A model generated the notes under the pieces. The model did not search any database and had not been told where the DNA came from. It saw only the letters and a list, made by a program, of their open reading frames with translations. Position numbers and translations under genes: made by a program. This document shows, one piece after another, positions 28,939-38,600 of a DNA stretch of 64,000 nt (positions are counted from its first letter, which is position 1; each line of letters starts with the position of its first letter). Origin of the DNA: Pseudomonas sp. DG56-2 (lineage in GTDB: Bacteria; Pseudomonadota; Gammaproteobacteria; Pseudomonadales; Pseudomonadaceae); assembly GCF_004803755.1 (NCBI RefSeq), contig NZ_CP032311.1, positions 2,868,501 to 2,932,500 on the forward strand. Reading direction: 5' to 3'.

Positions 28939-30150
28939 ATGCGCATGATCGACACCGCTGGAACTGCCCGTAGCCCTTTGTCCGTGTTCTTGATTTTCCT
29001 GCGCCTGGGCCTGACATCCTTCGGCGGCCCTGTCGCTCACCTGGGCTATTTCCGCCACGAATTCGTGACTCGCCGCCAGTGGCTGAGCGAGCGCTGCTAT
29101 GCCGAATTACTTACGCTTTGCCAGTTTCTACCGGGCCCTGCCAGCAGCCAATTAGGTATTGCGCTCGGGCTGTCCCGCGCCGGTTATGCGGGAGCGGTGG
29201 CCGCCTGGGCAGGCTTCACCCTGCCCTCGGCGATTATCCTGATTTTGTTCGCCCTGAGCATCGTCAACCATAGCGACATGATGTCCAGCGGCGTTGTGCA
29301 TGGATTGAAAGTCGTGGCGGTAGCGGTGGTAGCCCAAGCCGTGTGGGGAATGGCGCGCAACCTTTGCCGCGACCTTGTGCACATCAGCATCATGGCTGCT
29401 GCGGCCTGTGCGGTCCTGTTGTTGCCTGGGGCTTGGGGACAACTAGCAGTCATCCTCATTGCCGCAGTGATGGGCGTTTTTCTACTCAAGCCAAAGCACT
29501 ACCCAGAGTCTGAACCGCTAGTCATTGCCATCAGTCGTCGGGCAGGCCTGTGCTGGCTCAGCCTGTTTTTTGCGCTGTTGATCGGGCTGCCGCTGCTGTC
29601 CACCCTGGTGGCGAGCCACCCACTGGCGCTGGTAGATATCTTCTATCGTGCCGGATCGCTGGTGTTTGGTGGCGGCCATGTCGTGCTGCCGCTGCTGCAG
29701 GCACAGGTGGTGCCCGTTGGCTGGGTAAGCAATGACGTCTTCTTGGCCGGCTATGGCGCTGCGCAGGCGGTCCCGGGCCCATTATTTACCTTCGCCGGAT
29801 TCCTGGGTGCATCCATGAACACTGCCCCGGCAGGCTGGCTGGGTGGTTTTATCTGCCTGTTGGCGATCTTTGTACCGTCATTTCTGTTGGTGCTGGGTAC
29901 CCTGCCGTTCTGGCAGGACGTGCGACGCAACAACCAGGCGCAGGCGGCGCTTTCGGCAGTCAACGCCGCAGTGGTTGGCCTACTCCTGGCAGCGCTCTAT
30001 CAGCCTGTCTGGACAAGCTCGATTCACTCGCCGCAAGACGTCGGCCTGGCATTACTGGCGTTGATCGCGTTGATGTATTGGAGACTGCCGCCATGGCTGG
30101 TGGTCATCGGTGGGAGTCTGCTGGGATGGTGCATGCACGCACTCGCATAA
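28939..30150 (+). CDS. chrA: Chromate transporter, ChrA family
   Basis: A 403-residue integral membrane protein of the long, two-half CHR type. Each half carries the family motif: FGGPVAHLGYFRHEFV near residue 27 and FGGGHVVLPLLQAQVV in the second half, plus LCQFLPGPASSQLG and YGAAQAVPGPLFTFAGFLG. ChrA exports chromate from the cytoplasm. No chrB or chrC regulator or reductase lies next to it. ATG 28939 has AAAGG 5-6 bp upstream; ATG 28945 is an alternative. Confidence 0.85.
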   Translation: MRMIDTAGTARSPLSVFLIFLRLGLTSFGGPVAHLGYFRHEFVTRRQWLSERCYAELLTLCQFLPGPASSQLGIALGLSRAGYAGAVAAWAGFTLPSAIILILFALSIVNHSDMMSSGVVHGLKVVAVAVVAQAVWGMARNLCRDLVHISIMAAAACAVLLLPGAWGQLAVILIAAVMGVFLLKPKHYPESEPLVIAISRRAGLCWLSLFFALLIGLPLLSTLVASHPLALVDIFYRAGSLVFGGGHVVLPLLQAQVVPVGWVSNDVFLAGYGAAQAVPGPLFTFAGFLGASMNTAPAGWLGGFICLLAIFVPSFLLVLGTLPFWQDVRRNNQAQAALSAVNAAVVGLLLAALYQPVWTSSIHSPQDVGLALLALIALMYWRLPPWLVVIGGSLLGWCMHALA

Positions 30151-30262
30151 ACTGGCAACGCCGCCTCACCCTGTGCGTCAAATGACTCAACACCGACAAA
30201 AATCTACAGCTTCAACGAATCCTGAGCTATGACTGTTAGACGGTAAGCGCAAAGGAGTCGCC

Positions 30263-31168
30263 ATGAAATACCCCTACGTATCGGGATCCCTGGTTTCAAT
30301 TTCGCTGGGTTTGTTCGCGGTTTCTGCCCAGGCTGACAACGCCAGAGACTGGCAGAATACCCCGATCGGCTTGAACATGGTGTTTGGCTACTACAACCTG
30401 ATCGACACCAACACACCTATTGATACCTCGCTGGCGCTCGATGGCCTGTCGCTCAACGCCGACGTTTACATCGTGCGTTACGCCCGCTCGTTTGGTATTG
30501 ATGGACGCAACTCTGCGATACAGTTGCTGCAGCCTTACGCTGATGTAAAAGCGTCGTTCGATGACGCGCGGTTTTTTTCCGGCACCAAGCGCAACGGCGG
30601 CATGGGTGACACGCAAATTGTTTTCGCCCACAACTTCTTTGGTGGTCCGGCATTGACTGCCGAGGAGTTTGCCACCTGGCAACCCGAGACCTTCCTGAGC
30701 GGAGCCTTGTGGCTGACCACGCCGACCGGCGACTACGACAAGAACCGAATCATCAACATTGGCGCCAACCGATGGGTAGTAAAGCCCGAAGTAGCCTTCG
30801 GTACCCCGTTGGGCCCGACATGGCTGGAACTCAACACCTATGTTTCGCTTTACGGCGACAACGATGAGTATCAAGGCGACAGCAAGCTTGAACAACGGCC
30901 GCTTTACGCCGTCGAGGGCCATTACAGCTACACCTTGAACCCGGCCCTCTGGGTGTCGCTGGATGCGACCTACAGTGTGGGGGGCGAAACCAAGGTCGAT
31001 GGCGTCGACCAGGACAACAAGCAGGAAAACGCCCTGCTTGGCGCCAGCCTGGGCTTCATGCTGTCACGCCAGTTCGGCGGCTTGGTTGCCTACAGTGATA
31101 CCGTTTCAGAACGCACAGGGTCACCGGATGTGAATACCTGGACGCTGCGCTTGCAATACGTTTGGTAG
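30263..31168 (+). CDS. Outer-membrane protein of the MetA/phenol-degradation family
   Basis: A 301-residue exported protein with a signal peptide (ending VSAQA) and alternating beta-strand pattern, ending in an aromatic residue (LRLQYVW) as outer-membrane barrels do. Segments such as LNADVYIVRYARSFGIDGRNS and GDTQIVFAHNFFGG fit the family often annotated as a phenol-degradation meta-pathway transporter. AAAGGAG stands before the ATG. Substrate unknown. It is not in an operon; the gene to the right is convergent. Confidence 0.72.
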   Translation: MKYPYVSGSLVSISLGLFAVSAQADNARDWQNTPIGLNMVFGYYNLIDTNTPIDTSLALDGLSLNADVYIVRYARSFGIDGRNSAIQLLQPYADVKASFDDARFFSGTKRNGGMGDTQIVFAHNFFGGPALTAEEFATWQPETFLSGALWLTTPTGDYDKNRIINIGANRWVVKPEVAFGTPLGPTWLELNTYVSLYGDNDEYQGDSKLEQRPLYAVEGHYSYTLNPALWVSLDATYSVGGETKVDGVDQDNKQENALLGASLGFMLSRQFGGLVAYSDTVSERTGSPDVNTWTLRLQYVW

Positions 31169-31184
31169 CAACGATGGCTCAGGC

Positions 31185-31901
31185 CTAGAAAACCCGCGGC
31201 ATTTGAAAACCCGTATTTTCAGCGCCGGCCATCAATAATGAGGCCTGGCCGTTGGTCTTGTTAACGAATGAGGACCAGTTGGGTAACTGCTCAATATTAC
31301 CGACGCGTTTCAACCCGGCCTGATCAACTTGATACAGGCCAACATTATTGAATGCGAATTCCACTTTCAAATCATTGCGTTGGCCAACCGAGGTAATGTT
31401 GTTGGTGAGGTTATCCAACAACAGCGGATCTGATTCAGGCTTTTGCCAATAAGAAAGCACCATATGTGCTTGCCCGCTGGCGTTGACAGTCGTGTACAAA
31501 AGACGCACTTTGCTTTCGGGAACGCCTAACAAACGCAAGGTATAGTATTTTGCCAATGCAAAGTCTTCGCAGTCACCTGCACCCTTCTCCAGGGTCTCCA
31601 GCGGGGAGGCCCAATAGTCTGTTTTTTTCCAAACATCACTATCTTCACCGAAACGAATATTGTTGTTGAAGAACGCGTTCACACGCAGCAGCTTTTGCTG
31701 TTCGCTGAGCGTGCCGGCGTCAGCTACCAAGACCCGCCAATCGTGTAAACGCTGGGTAGCCTGCTGAGTCAGGTGCAGGCTTTGAGGAAGAGGCACGGCG
31801 ATCGCGCTGCCCGAAAGGAGGCCTATGCCGAGCAGAACGGCCGCTAAGATATTCAATTGCCGAGCAATTTTGGTAAAGGCTTTGAAATTAAGATTTACCA
31901 A
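31185..31901 (-). CDS. LapG-family periplasmic cysteine protease (transglutaminase-like)
   Basis: A 238-residue protein with a signal/anchor segment (residues about 18-36) and a bacterial transglutaminase-like cysteine proteinase domain. The Cys-His-Asp triad is visible as C111 in GDCEDFALAKYY, H146 in QAHMVLSYW and D163 in LLDNL. The acidic residues D110, E112 and D113 around the cysteine match the calcium site of LapG. LapG cleaves surface adhesins of the LapA and CdrA types when cyclic-di-GMP is low. No lapD gene is adjacent. The start is TTG 31901, with GAGGT 7 bp upstream. Confidence 0.8.
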   Translation of the reverse strand: MVNLNFKAFTKIARQLNILAAVLLGIGLLSGSAIAVPLPQSLHLTQQATQRLHDWRVLVADAGTLSEQQKLLRVNAFFNNNIRFGEDSDVWKKTDYWASPLETLEKGAGDCEDFALAKYYTLRLLGVPESKVRLLYTTVNASGQAHMVLSYWQKPESDPLLLDNLTNNITSVGQRNDLKVEFAFNNVGLYQVDQAGLKRVGNIEQLPNWSSFVNKTNGQASLLMAGAENTGFQMPRVF

Positions 31902-32112
31902 GCAGTACCTCGCTTAATAACAATCGATTTCTAAAAGCTTACTGGGCCAAGCGACCCGCACATTAAGGTAACGTCTGCGACTCGGCAAGGTGCGTCCGTC
32001 GGAGAGTTACGCAGGCTACCGTCAGTCCGATGAACTGTAACAAAGTGCAGGCTCATGCATCCATGTAAATGCGTCACTCAAGCAAGCACGACTCTTCTTG
32101 AGGAAGAACATC

Positions 32113-32466
32113 ATGAAACTCTTCGTACAGATGACAGCATTAGCTGCAGCTGCGTATTTGAGTGGGAGTGTTACAGCTGCAACGCAAGTTGAATACCCAG
32201 TTTCCAGTGTCTCCAGTGAACCTGCTCAATTAATGCTTGCCGAAGGAGGTAGTGATCGTCTTACTGAAAACTATCTACAACGACAAGCTTTGGCAAAAAG
32301 CCAACCTAAGCAGGACACTGGCGAAACCTATGTACAATTGATAAAAGAAAACCCAACCGCGTCGGGAAATACGGTGGCCGATCCACTCGATGAAATGAAT
32401 ACCACAAACCCTAAACTCATCGACCCGATTACCAGAGATCGAGACGAATACCGCAGCGCCCATTGA
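32113..32466 (+). CDS. Small exported protein, unknown
   Basis: A 117-residue protein with a signal peptide (MKLFVQMTALAAAAYLSGSVTAA). The mature part is polar and probably disordered, with an AEGGSDRL segment resembling the mature start of several small exported pseudomonad proteins, including the AEGGADRV of the one at 13081. There are no cysteines and no recognised domain. GAGG stands 9 bp before the ATG at 32113. It is divergent from the LapG-like gene, and their 211-bp shared upstream region is AT-rich. Confidence 0.6.
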   Translation: MKLFVQMTALAAAAYLSGSVTAATQVEYPVSSVSSEPAQLMLAEGGSDRLTENYLQRQALAKSQPKQDTGETYVQLIKENPTASGNTVADPLDEMNTTNPKLIDPITRDRDEYRSAH

Positions 32467-32536
32467 ATGAACTAAAGTTTTACACCCTTGAGACCTCAGT
32501 GCACGCAGGCGACGTGCACTGAAGTCGAGCAAGACA

Positions 32537-32773
32537 CTAGATACTATCGCCCTGCATATCTTCAATTTCATTGCTTGTCGACTGAGTGTTCGCTGGCCCG
32601 TTTGACACGGGGAGCGCCTGAACAATACGCGTCGCTTGTCTAAGCCTGCTTATATATACTCTGCAATGGGGACAACCCTGCAGATGGATAAAGACAAGAC
32701 AACGCAGGCGCACGCCCAAGTTGCCATCAATAATATCTGATCCTCGCTCGGATATTTCGTAGCAACTCAGCAT
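32537..32773 (-). CDS. Short zinc-finger anti-sigma factor
   Basis: A 78-residue protein with the zf-HC2 motif H-x3-C-x2-C as HLQGCPHC near residue 30, the zinc-binding core of many anti-sigma factors. There is no transmembrane segment, so it would be a soluble, cytoplasmic partner. ATG 32773 overlaps the last 7 bp of the sigma gene, and AGGAGG precedes it. The gene pair is a textbook sigma/anti-sigma arrangement. The C-terminal half appears unstructured. Confidence 0.7.
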   Translation of the reverse strand: MLSCYEISERGSDIIDGNLGVRLRCLVFIHLQGCPHCRVYISRLRQATRIVQALPVSNGPANTQSTSNEIEDMQGDSI

Positions 32774-33372
32774 TTCCCTTCCTCCTGAAAATCACTCAAC
32801 ATTACCTGTATACGTTGGCGACCTCTATGTAGGAGCAAGCGTACATTGCCCTCGCTCAACGCCAGTGCGTGGGCAATTTCCTTATACTCCAGCCCGGCAA
32901 TATCACGCATGATGACTACGCTTCTTTGCGCACTCGGCAATTCCTGAATGTACTTCCAGATACATTCGTACAACTCAACCTCGGTTAGCAATTCTTCCGG
33001 ACTTTCTTGCACCTGCTTATCAGGAGGATTGGTCCATGCCCCGTGTTCGTCAAACTGCGACGAAATAGGCGAGTGATGCTCGGACTCCAACCACTCCAGG
33101 GATATTTCCCGCCCTAGTTTGCGCCGCATGGAATGGGCTTCGTTAATGGCGATTCTTGCCAACCAGGTCCTGAATTTGGAGCGCCCCTCGAAGGAGCCGA
33201 CAGCGTTGACGGCTCTGAGCCAGGTCTCTTGGGCGACATCGTTGGCTGACTCGCGGCCGACCAAGGGGATGACAATGCCGACGAGAAACGCATGATGACT
33301 TTTGATCAGATGCTCCAGGGCTTCGAGGTTGCCCTCGCGCAGGCGCTTGACCCATTCTTTTTCATCGTCCAC
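32767..33372 (-). CDS. ECF sigma factor, RpoE-like
   Basis: A 201-residue sigma factor. Region 2 carries VAQETWLRAVNAVGSFEGRSKFRTWLARIA and is given here only in part as FRTWLARIAINEAHS. Region 4 is LPSAQRSVVIMRDIAGLEYK followed by EIAHALALSEGNVRLLLHRG. A 35-residue acidic linker separates them. The start is GTG 33372 with AGGAGGG 7 bp upstream. It is divergent from the response-regulator/adhesin unit and co-transcribed with the zinc-finger protein. The activating signal is unknown; zinc-finger partners can respond to redox or metal changes. Confidence 0.85.
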   Translation of the reverse strand: MDDEKEWVKRLREGNLEALEHLIKSHHAFLVGIVIPLVGRESANDVAQETWLRAVNAVGSFEGRSKFRTWLARIAINEAHSMRRKLGREISLEWLESEHHSPISSQFDEHGAWTNPPDKQVQESPEELLTEVELYECIWKYIQELPSAQRSVVIMRDIAGLEYKEIAHALALSEGNVRLLLHRGRQRIQVMLSDFQEEGKC

Positions 33373-33883
33373 GGCTGCCCTCCTGAGCGCCGTGATCGAG
33401 CCAGCCAGGGAAGCCTGAATGCTAGTTGAAGGCTAACACCACCCAGTCACCATCTATAAAGCGGGCGCCTTGTAATTTCCAATACAGCGACATATAACTC
33501 ACTTCACTTAGACGCATATAATCAACGCCACCTATTGACGAATTAATCCGATACACAGCACTTCGACAGCGCACAGACATACACACAGATACACTGCGTA
33601 ACAGTGGGGATTTGCGCCGTACAATACAGGCGCATGGCATCTTACAGGAAGCCTAGATCACATTTTTCACTGTGCAAGTAGTCGTTACCTACAGAACAAA
33701 CAAACATAACGACGCGGGATAACTCGCGCTATCCGACACAATCAATCTCTATAACGACCCCAGACCTTATCGCTAAACGCGAATAGGCCCTGCATGCCCC
33801 AGATATCTATTTAATCTTCTTGTTAGTCAATTGCTTGGGTCTATGATCAACGCATCGATTGTTTGACCACGGACGTTCACAGC
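33373..33883. other. 511-bp divergent intergenic region with heptamer repeats
   Basis: AT-rich control region between the ECF sigma operon (left) and the response-regulator gene (right). The heptamer TAACGAC occurs at 33707-33713 and 33752-33758, and inverted (GTCGTTA) at 33681-33687. A GGATA...TATCC repeat lies near 33718-33735. A 72-codon frame at 33422-33640 on the minus strand has no good ribosome site and is not accepted as a gene. Confidence 0.5.
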
Positions 33884-35539
33884 ATGGCGAAGGTACTGAT
33901 CGTTGACCCCTATCCCTTGAGCCGCCTGGGTAGCGAAACCCTGCTCAACCAGGCAGGCCATAGCGTCGTGGCATTTGCCGACAATGGGTTGGATGCCCTG
34001 AAGCTTGCACGGACAGCAGTCCCCGACCTGGTGGTGCTGGATCTGGACATTCCCAGGCTTGGCGGTCTGGACGTGATCAAACGGATCGCCGCACGCAAGT
34101 CTTCGACCATCATCCTGGTGTTGACTGCCCTGCCCGCCGATGTCTATGAGCATTTGTGCATCGCTGCGGGCGCCTCGGGTTTTGTGTCCAAGAGCGACAC
34201 CCTGGAGTCATTCGCCGATGCAGTGAATAAAGTGCTGGCTGGCAAAACCTGTTTCCATGCCAGTGCCCTTCGACATGACCCGGCCCCAGCCACGCCCACA
34301 GAACAACTGACGGCTCGAGAGGTGACGGTATTGCATTACCTGGCTGATGGTTACCGGGTAAAGCAAATTGCCGGTGAACTGGCCATCAGCGACCGAACAG
34401 TGAGTACCTACAAGACCAGATTGCTGGAGAAAACCGGCACTCACTCGCTGGTTGAATTGCTGCATGTAGCCACCCAACGGGGATTTCTCGAAGGCAGGGC
34501 CGACAGCGACAAAGCGGGCGTTGATTCGGATCAGGCGTCAGCATTGCAATTCAATGCCTTGCTCGATCAGATCCCATTTCCTGTCTGCCTGCGGGCCGCA
34601 GACGCACGTATTCTGGCGGCCAACCAGGCGTTCCTCGATTACCTCGGTTTGACTCGCAATGCGGTCCTTGACGCCAAGCAATGCGATATAGGCGTGATAG
34701 ACATCGAGCACCTCGAATTTGCCCGTGAGACGTTCAACACCGCGGTCGCAAAACAGATTCCCTACATGATGGTCATTGCTGTGCGCCTGCATGGCGAGCG
34801 TAGGGTATTGAAGCACAGCGGATGCCCGGTCATCGACCAGGGTGGCGGGCTGGTTGGAATGCTCTGTACCTCGATCGACATCGGTGAAGAGCAGGCCCAG
34901 ATCGAAGCTTTGCGTGAGCAACTGGCCTACCTCACTTTTGTCAGGGACCGCCGAAGCACCTATCTCATCGAGCACGCTGATTCGCTTGACCGCTACTTGT
35001 GTAGCGCGCGCGCGGTGGTCGACGGCAACGACAGGCTCAACGCCCTGTTTGAGCGAATGCACGAAAGTGTGCAATGGCTTCGCGAAATGGTTCACCTCGA
35101 GACGGGGCAAAACAAACTCTCACCTTTTTCGCACAACCTCAACGCTCTCACCCGGAACACCCTTCAGCACCTGCCAAGCGACGACATGCCCGCGCATGAT
35201 TTCACAAGTGCCAAATCGAACCCATGGGGATGGATAGATCCAACAGCGTATGCCAGCCTGATCAAAGCCCTGTTTCTTCACCTCAAGCACAGAGGGGCAG
35301 CCCTGGTTTCGATTCGCGCCGACGCCTACGAGAAAGACGCCGGCTACATCGAGTGGCACCTGTGCCTAACGGCATCCATGACTTCGGCTGAATCAATGAC
35401 CGCTCCGGTTATCTACCTTTGCGTGGCATCCGAGCTGAGCACGTTGTTCGAGGCAGACCTGCAGATCAGCAGCGATGACGAACAGGCATTTGAAGCTCAT
35501 CTGCGCTTGACCATCCCGCTCGCTACGGCGGCGCATTAG
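33884..35539 (+). CDS. Response regulator with receiver, LuxR HTH, PAS and degenerate kinase-like domains
   Basis: A 551-residue protein with an unusual order. Residues 1-120 are a receiver (D8, D53 in LVVLDLDIP, K103 in VSKSD). Residues 141-200 are a LuxR-type helix-turn-helix (LTAREVTVLHYLADGYRVKQ). Residues about 215-335 form a PAS domain (LLDQIPFPVCLRAADARILA). The rest has a helical stretch and a segment that resembles a histidine-kinase ATPase domain but lacks an obvious phospho-histidine, N-box or G-box. The N-terminal half resembles BvgA/FimZ regulators. The adhesin gene starts 100 bp downstream on the same strand, so it is the likely target or co-transcribed partner. Confidence 0.75.
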   Translation: MAKVLIVDPYPLSRLGSETLLNQAGHSVVAFADNGLDALKLARTAVPDLVVLDLDIPRLGGLDVIKRIAARKSSTIILVLTALPADVYEHLCIAAGASGFVSKSDTLESFADAVNKVLAGKTCFHASALRHDPAPATPTEQLTAREVTVLHYLADGYRVKQIAGELAISDRTVSTYKTRLLEKTGTHSLVELLHVATQRGFLEGRADSDKAGVDSDQASALQFNALLDQIPFPVCLRAADARILAANQAFLDYLGLTRNAVLDAKQCDIGVIDIEHLEFARETFNTAVAKQIPYMMVIAVRLHGERRVLKHSGCPVIDQGGGLVGMLCTSIDIGEEQAQIEALREQLAYLTFVRDRRSTYLIEHADSLDRYLCSARAVVDGNDRLNALFERMHESVQWLREMVHLETGQNKLSPFSHNLNALTRNTLQHLPSDDMPAHDFTSAKSNPWGWIDPTAYASLIKALFLHLKHRGAALVSIRADAYEKDAGYIEWHLCLTASMTSAESMTAPVIYLCVASELSTLFEADLQISSDDEQAFEAHLRLTIPLATAAH

Positions 35540-35556
35540 AATCGGAAACGCACTAC

Positions 35557-35580
35557 AAGGCGTTGCATGAAGCAACGCTT
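35557..35580 (+). other. Leader hairpin 1 ahead of the adhesin gene
   Basis: GCGTTGC (35560-35566) and GCAACGC (35572-35578) pair around a 5-nt loop, flanked by AA/TT. It lies 20 bp after the regulator stop. Only two T follow, so a full terminator is unlikely. With the second hairpin it makes a two-stem leader. Confidence 0.45.
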
Positions 35581-35606
35581 ACCCAGTAAAGATCCAGGAT
35601 CAATCA

Positions 35607-35635
35607 TTTCTCCTAGTTGACACCTCTAGGAGAAA
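35607..35635 (+). promoter_or_regulatory. Ribosome-site-sequestering hairpin of the adhesin mRNA
   Basis: TTTCTCCTAG (35607-35616) and CTAGGAGAAA (35626-35635) are exact reverse complements, separated by a 9-nt loop. The 3' arm contains the AGGAG ribosome-binding site (35628-35632) of the adhesin gene that starts at 35640. Folding would hide the site, so translation should depend on a factor, temperature or coupling that opens the stem. Confidence 0.75.
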
Positions 35636-35639
35636 CACG

Positions 35640-38600
35640 ATGAAACGGCACCTCAAACCTGGTCAAGAACCTCCCTCCTCGACACTGACTGCACTGTTCG
35701 TTTCCGTCGCTCTGGCAATTGCCGGGGTGACCTGGCCGGTAAGTTACGCCTTGGCTGAGAACATTCCCCAGGGCGGCCAGGTAATCGGCGGCAAGGCAAC
35801 CATTACGCAACAAGGCAAAGGCATGGAAGTGAACACTTCCACGGCGCGTACTGCCATCAACTGGCAGAGTTTCAACGTCGGCCCCGACCACAAAATCACG
35901 TTCAACCAGCCTGATGGCAAGTCGGTCACCCTCAACCGCGTAACAGGCGGCGACCCCTCGAAAATCTACGGCACGGTAACCTCCAATGGCCAGCTGATTC
36001 TGGTGAATCCCAACGGCATCTGGATGGGGCCCAAAGCGCACCTATCTTCCAGCGCGCTGGTCGCCAGTGCAGGTTTTCTCACGGAAGAGCAAGCCAAGCA
36101 GTTTGCTGCAACCGGCAAGCTGGATATTCAACTCACAGGCGCGGTAACCAACCAGGGACGCATCACTGTTCATGACAATGGCATGGTCGCCCTGCTTGGC
36201 GCCCAGGTCACCAACGCCGGCGTTATTCAGGCCCGCAAAGGTACGGTGCAGCTGGCTACCGGCCCGCAGGCCACACTCGACTTTCACGGCGATGGTTTGC
36301 TGAACATTGCCGTCAGTGGTGAGCCTGGCGACAAGGCCAGCGTTACTGCCGATGTCAGTGGTGGCGTGCACAACAGCGGGCAAATCGACGTTGCCAACGG
36401 CGTGGTGGCCATGAGCGCCCAACGTGCAGCCAAGCACCTGGACTCGGTGATCAATCTGGGCGGCAACGTCGTCGCCGATTCGGTAAGCAGCGACGGCGGC
36501 ACCATCGTCCTGAGTAACGCTGCGCGCACCCATGTCAGCGGTAATCTGAGTGCTACGGGCGTCAATGGCGGCACCATCAAGGTACTTGGCGACCGCGTGA
36601 ATGTTGCCGGCACGGCGAAGATCGATGCCTCAGGCAGCCAGGGTACCGGTGGCAAGGTGCTGCTGGGTGGTAGCTTGCAGAACAAAGGGAACGAGGCGCC
36701 CGCCACCACCACAACCGTAGCCAAGGGCGCCCAGCTCAAGGCCGACGGCAAGACCGATGGGGGGCAGATCGTCGCGTGGAGCGATGAAGCCACCCATTTC
36801 GCGGGTTCCGCGTCGGCCACCGGCAAGGTCAAGGGTGGCGTAGTTGAAACCTCGGGCAAGCAACTCACGGTAACGTCCGATGCCAAGGTCGATACCCATG
36901 GACAAAAAACCAATGGCACCTGGTTACTCGACCCTGCCACTGTCAATATCGATGAAACCGGCGCTGCTGGTTCGGTGGCAGCCAGTTCTATTGTCAGCGG
37001 GCTGGCGCAAGGCAATGTGTTGATTCAGGCAACCGATACCCTCAATGTCGATGCTCCCATTATCGCCACCAACCTCGCCTCGGTAGACAACAACGGTCGC
37101 ATCAGTCCATCGACTCTGGCGCTGATCTCCTCTGGCAACGCCGGTCAGATCACCACGTACGAGGGCACCGACAAGAGCCACGCCAACGGCGCGGTGAATA
37201 TCAGGGCGCCGATCCTGCTCAAGGACGGCAACCTCTACATCAGTGCGACCGGTGACATCCGCTTGTTCGATGCGGCACCGGCGGGTGCCAGCGGCGAGGC
37301 CGCCTACGGCCGCCGCGCAATCATCGATGTGGGGTCGGGTATCGCCTGGCTGAAAACCACTGACACTGCCTCCATCTTCCAGCAGGACAACACTGCGCTG
37401 ATCGGTGCCAAGGTCGCCCTTGAAGGGGCCAGCGTACGGATGGACAGCGGTTTGAACTTCGCTGGCGAATTGGCCGGCAAGGCCAGCAACGGCATATTCA
37501 CCTTCAGCCAGACCAATGCCAGCGGCACCGGGCCCGACACCAGCAAAACCATTACCGCCCCGCTGACCGGAGAAACCCTCAGCGGCATCAAAGCCTATGC
37601 CCTGACCAAAGTCGGGACACAAGTGATTATCGGCAACAACAACGTGGACCGTACCGTTGAACTGAGCCCCGGAAACGGTCAGGCATTCGACTATGTGGTG
37701 TTCGAGGCGTTGAATCTTCGTGACGAGAATGGCAACGAGATTGCGCAAGCAGACGTACTGCGTTATCTGGACAGCTCCGACTACCTGATCTACGGCATCA
37801 GTTTTCGCGATAGCCAAGGTGCGTTGTGGAAGTTCACCCCCAACCCCAGCGACGTCAATGCCCCCATTGTCAGCCGCGACGGCGTTCCCGTTAATGTCCC
37901 CGTGGGCTTTTCCCTTAGCCCGGTGGGTGGACAGCTCGCCGTTGGTGTCATGACCGGCATTGGCTACTGGGGTGTGGATGGCGAGTACATCCCCGGTGCA
38001 TCGAACCAGCACGAGATACAGTACAAACCCGCCACAGATACCTCCCAGCAATTGATTTTCAAGCTGCCCGGTGAAACCGACGCGATGCTCGCCCGCATTG
38101 GCTGGCTGGCCGATGACAAGCCCTGGATAACCACCACGGACGGCAAGCCTGTCACCCAGAAAAACCTGTTTGAAACAGCCCAGGTCCAGTTTCTTTCAAC
38201 ACAGGACAAAACCGACACAAACGTTGCGATCTCCACTAACAAGGCACAAATCAGTGCTACCCCCGCGCACGCCAGCCGCGAATACGGCGAGCACAACCCG
38301 GCCTTTACCCAGGGCATCGTCAACAGCGGGTCAAGCGTGGAACAAGTACGTGGGTTGGACCAGTATGTTGACGCTCAATTGGGTCGGGCCGGTGTCACCA
38401 AGGCCGTGCCATCGACAGCCGCAACCGAGCACTCCAATGTCGGCCAGTACGCGATCGAGGGTGGCTTGAGCGGCGATGCATTTGCCCAGCAGCGCTATGA
38501 ACTGCAAAACAACACCGCCACCCTGACCGTGACCCCGGCAGAGCTGACCGTGACCGCCAACGACAAGCACAAAGTCTACGGTGACAATGACCCTGGCCTG

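Noticed and set aside
33422..33640. Possible 72-residue minus-strand protein upstream of the ECF sigma factor
   Set aside because: No convincing ribosome-binding site, unusual Cys/Arg-rich composition and placement in an AT-rich control region; kept only as part of the intergenic entry.
36960..36971. GAAG at residues 441-444 of the adhesin as a LapG cleavage site
   Set aside because: LapG sites are of the TAAG type in terminal anchor regions; this one is mid-protein in the beta-helix, and another AAG occurs inside a repeat, so it is not persuasive.
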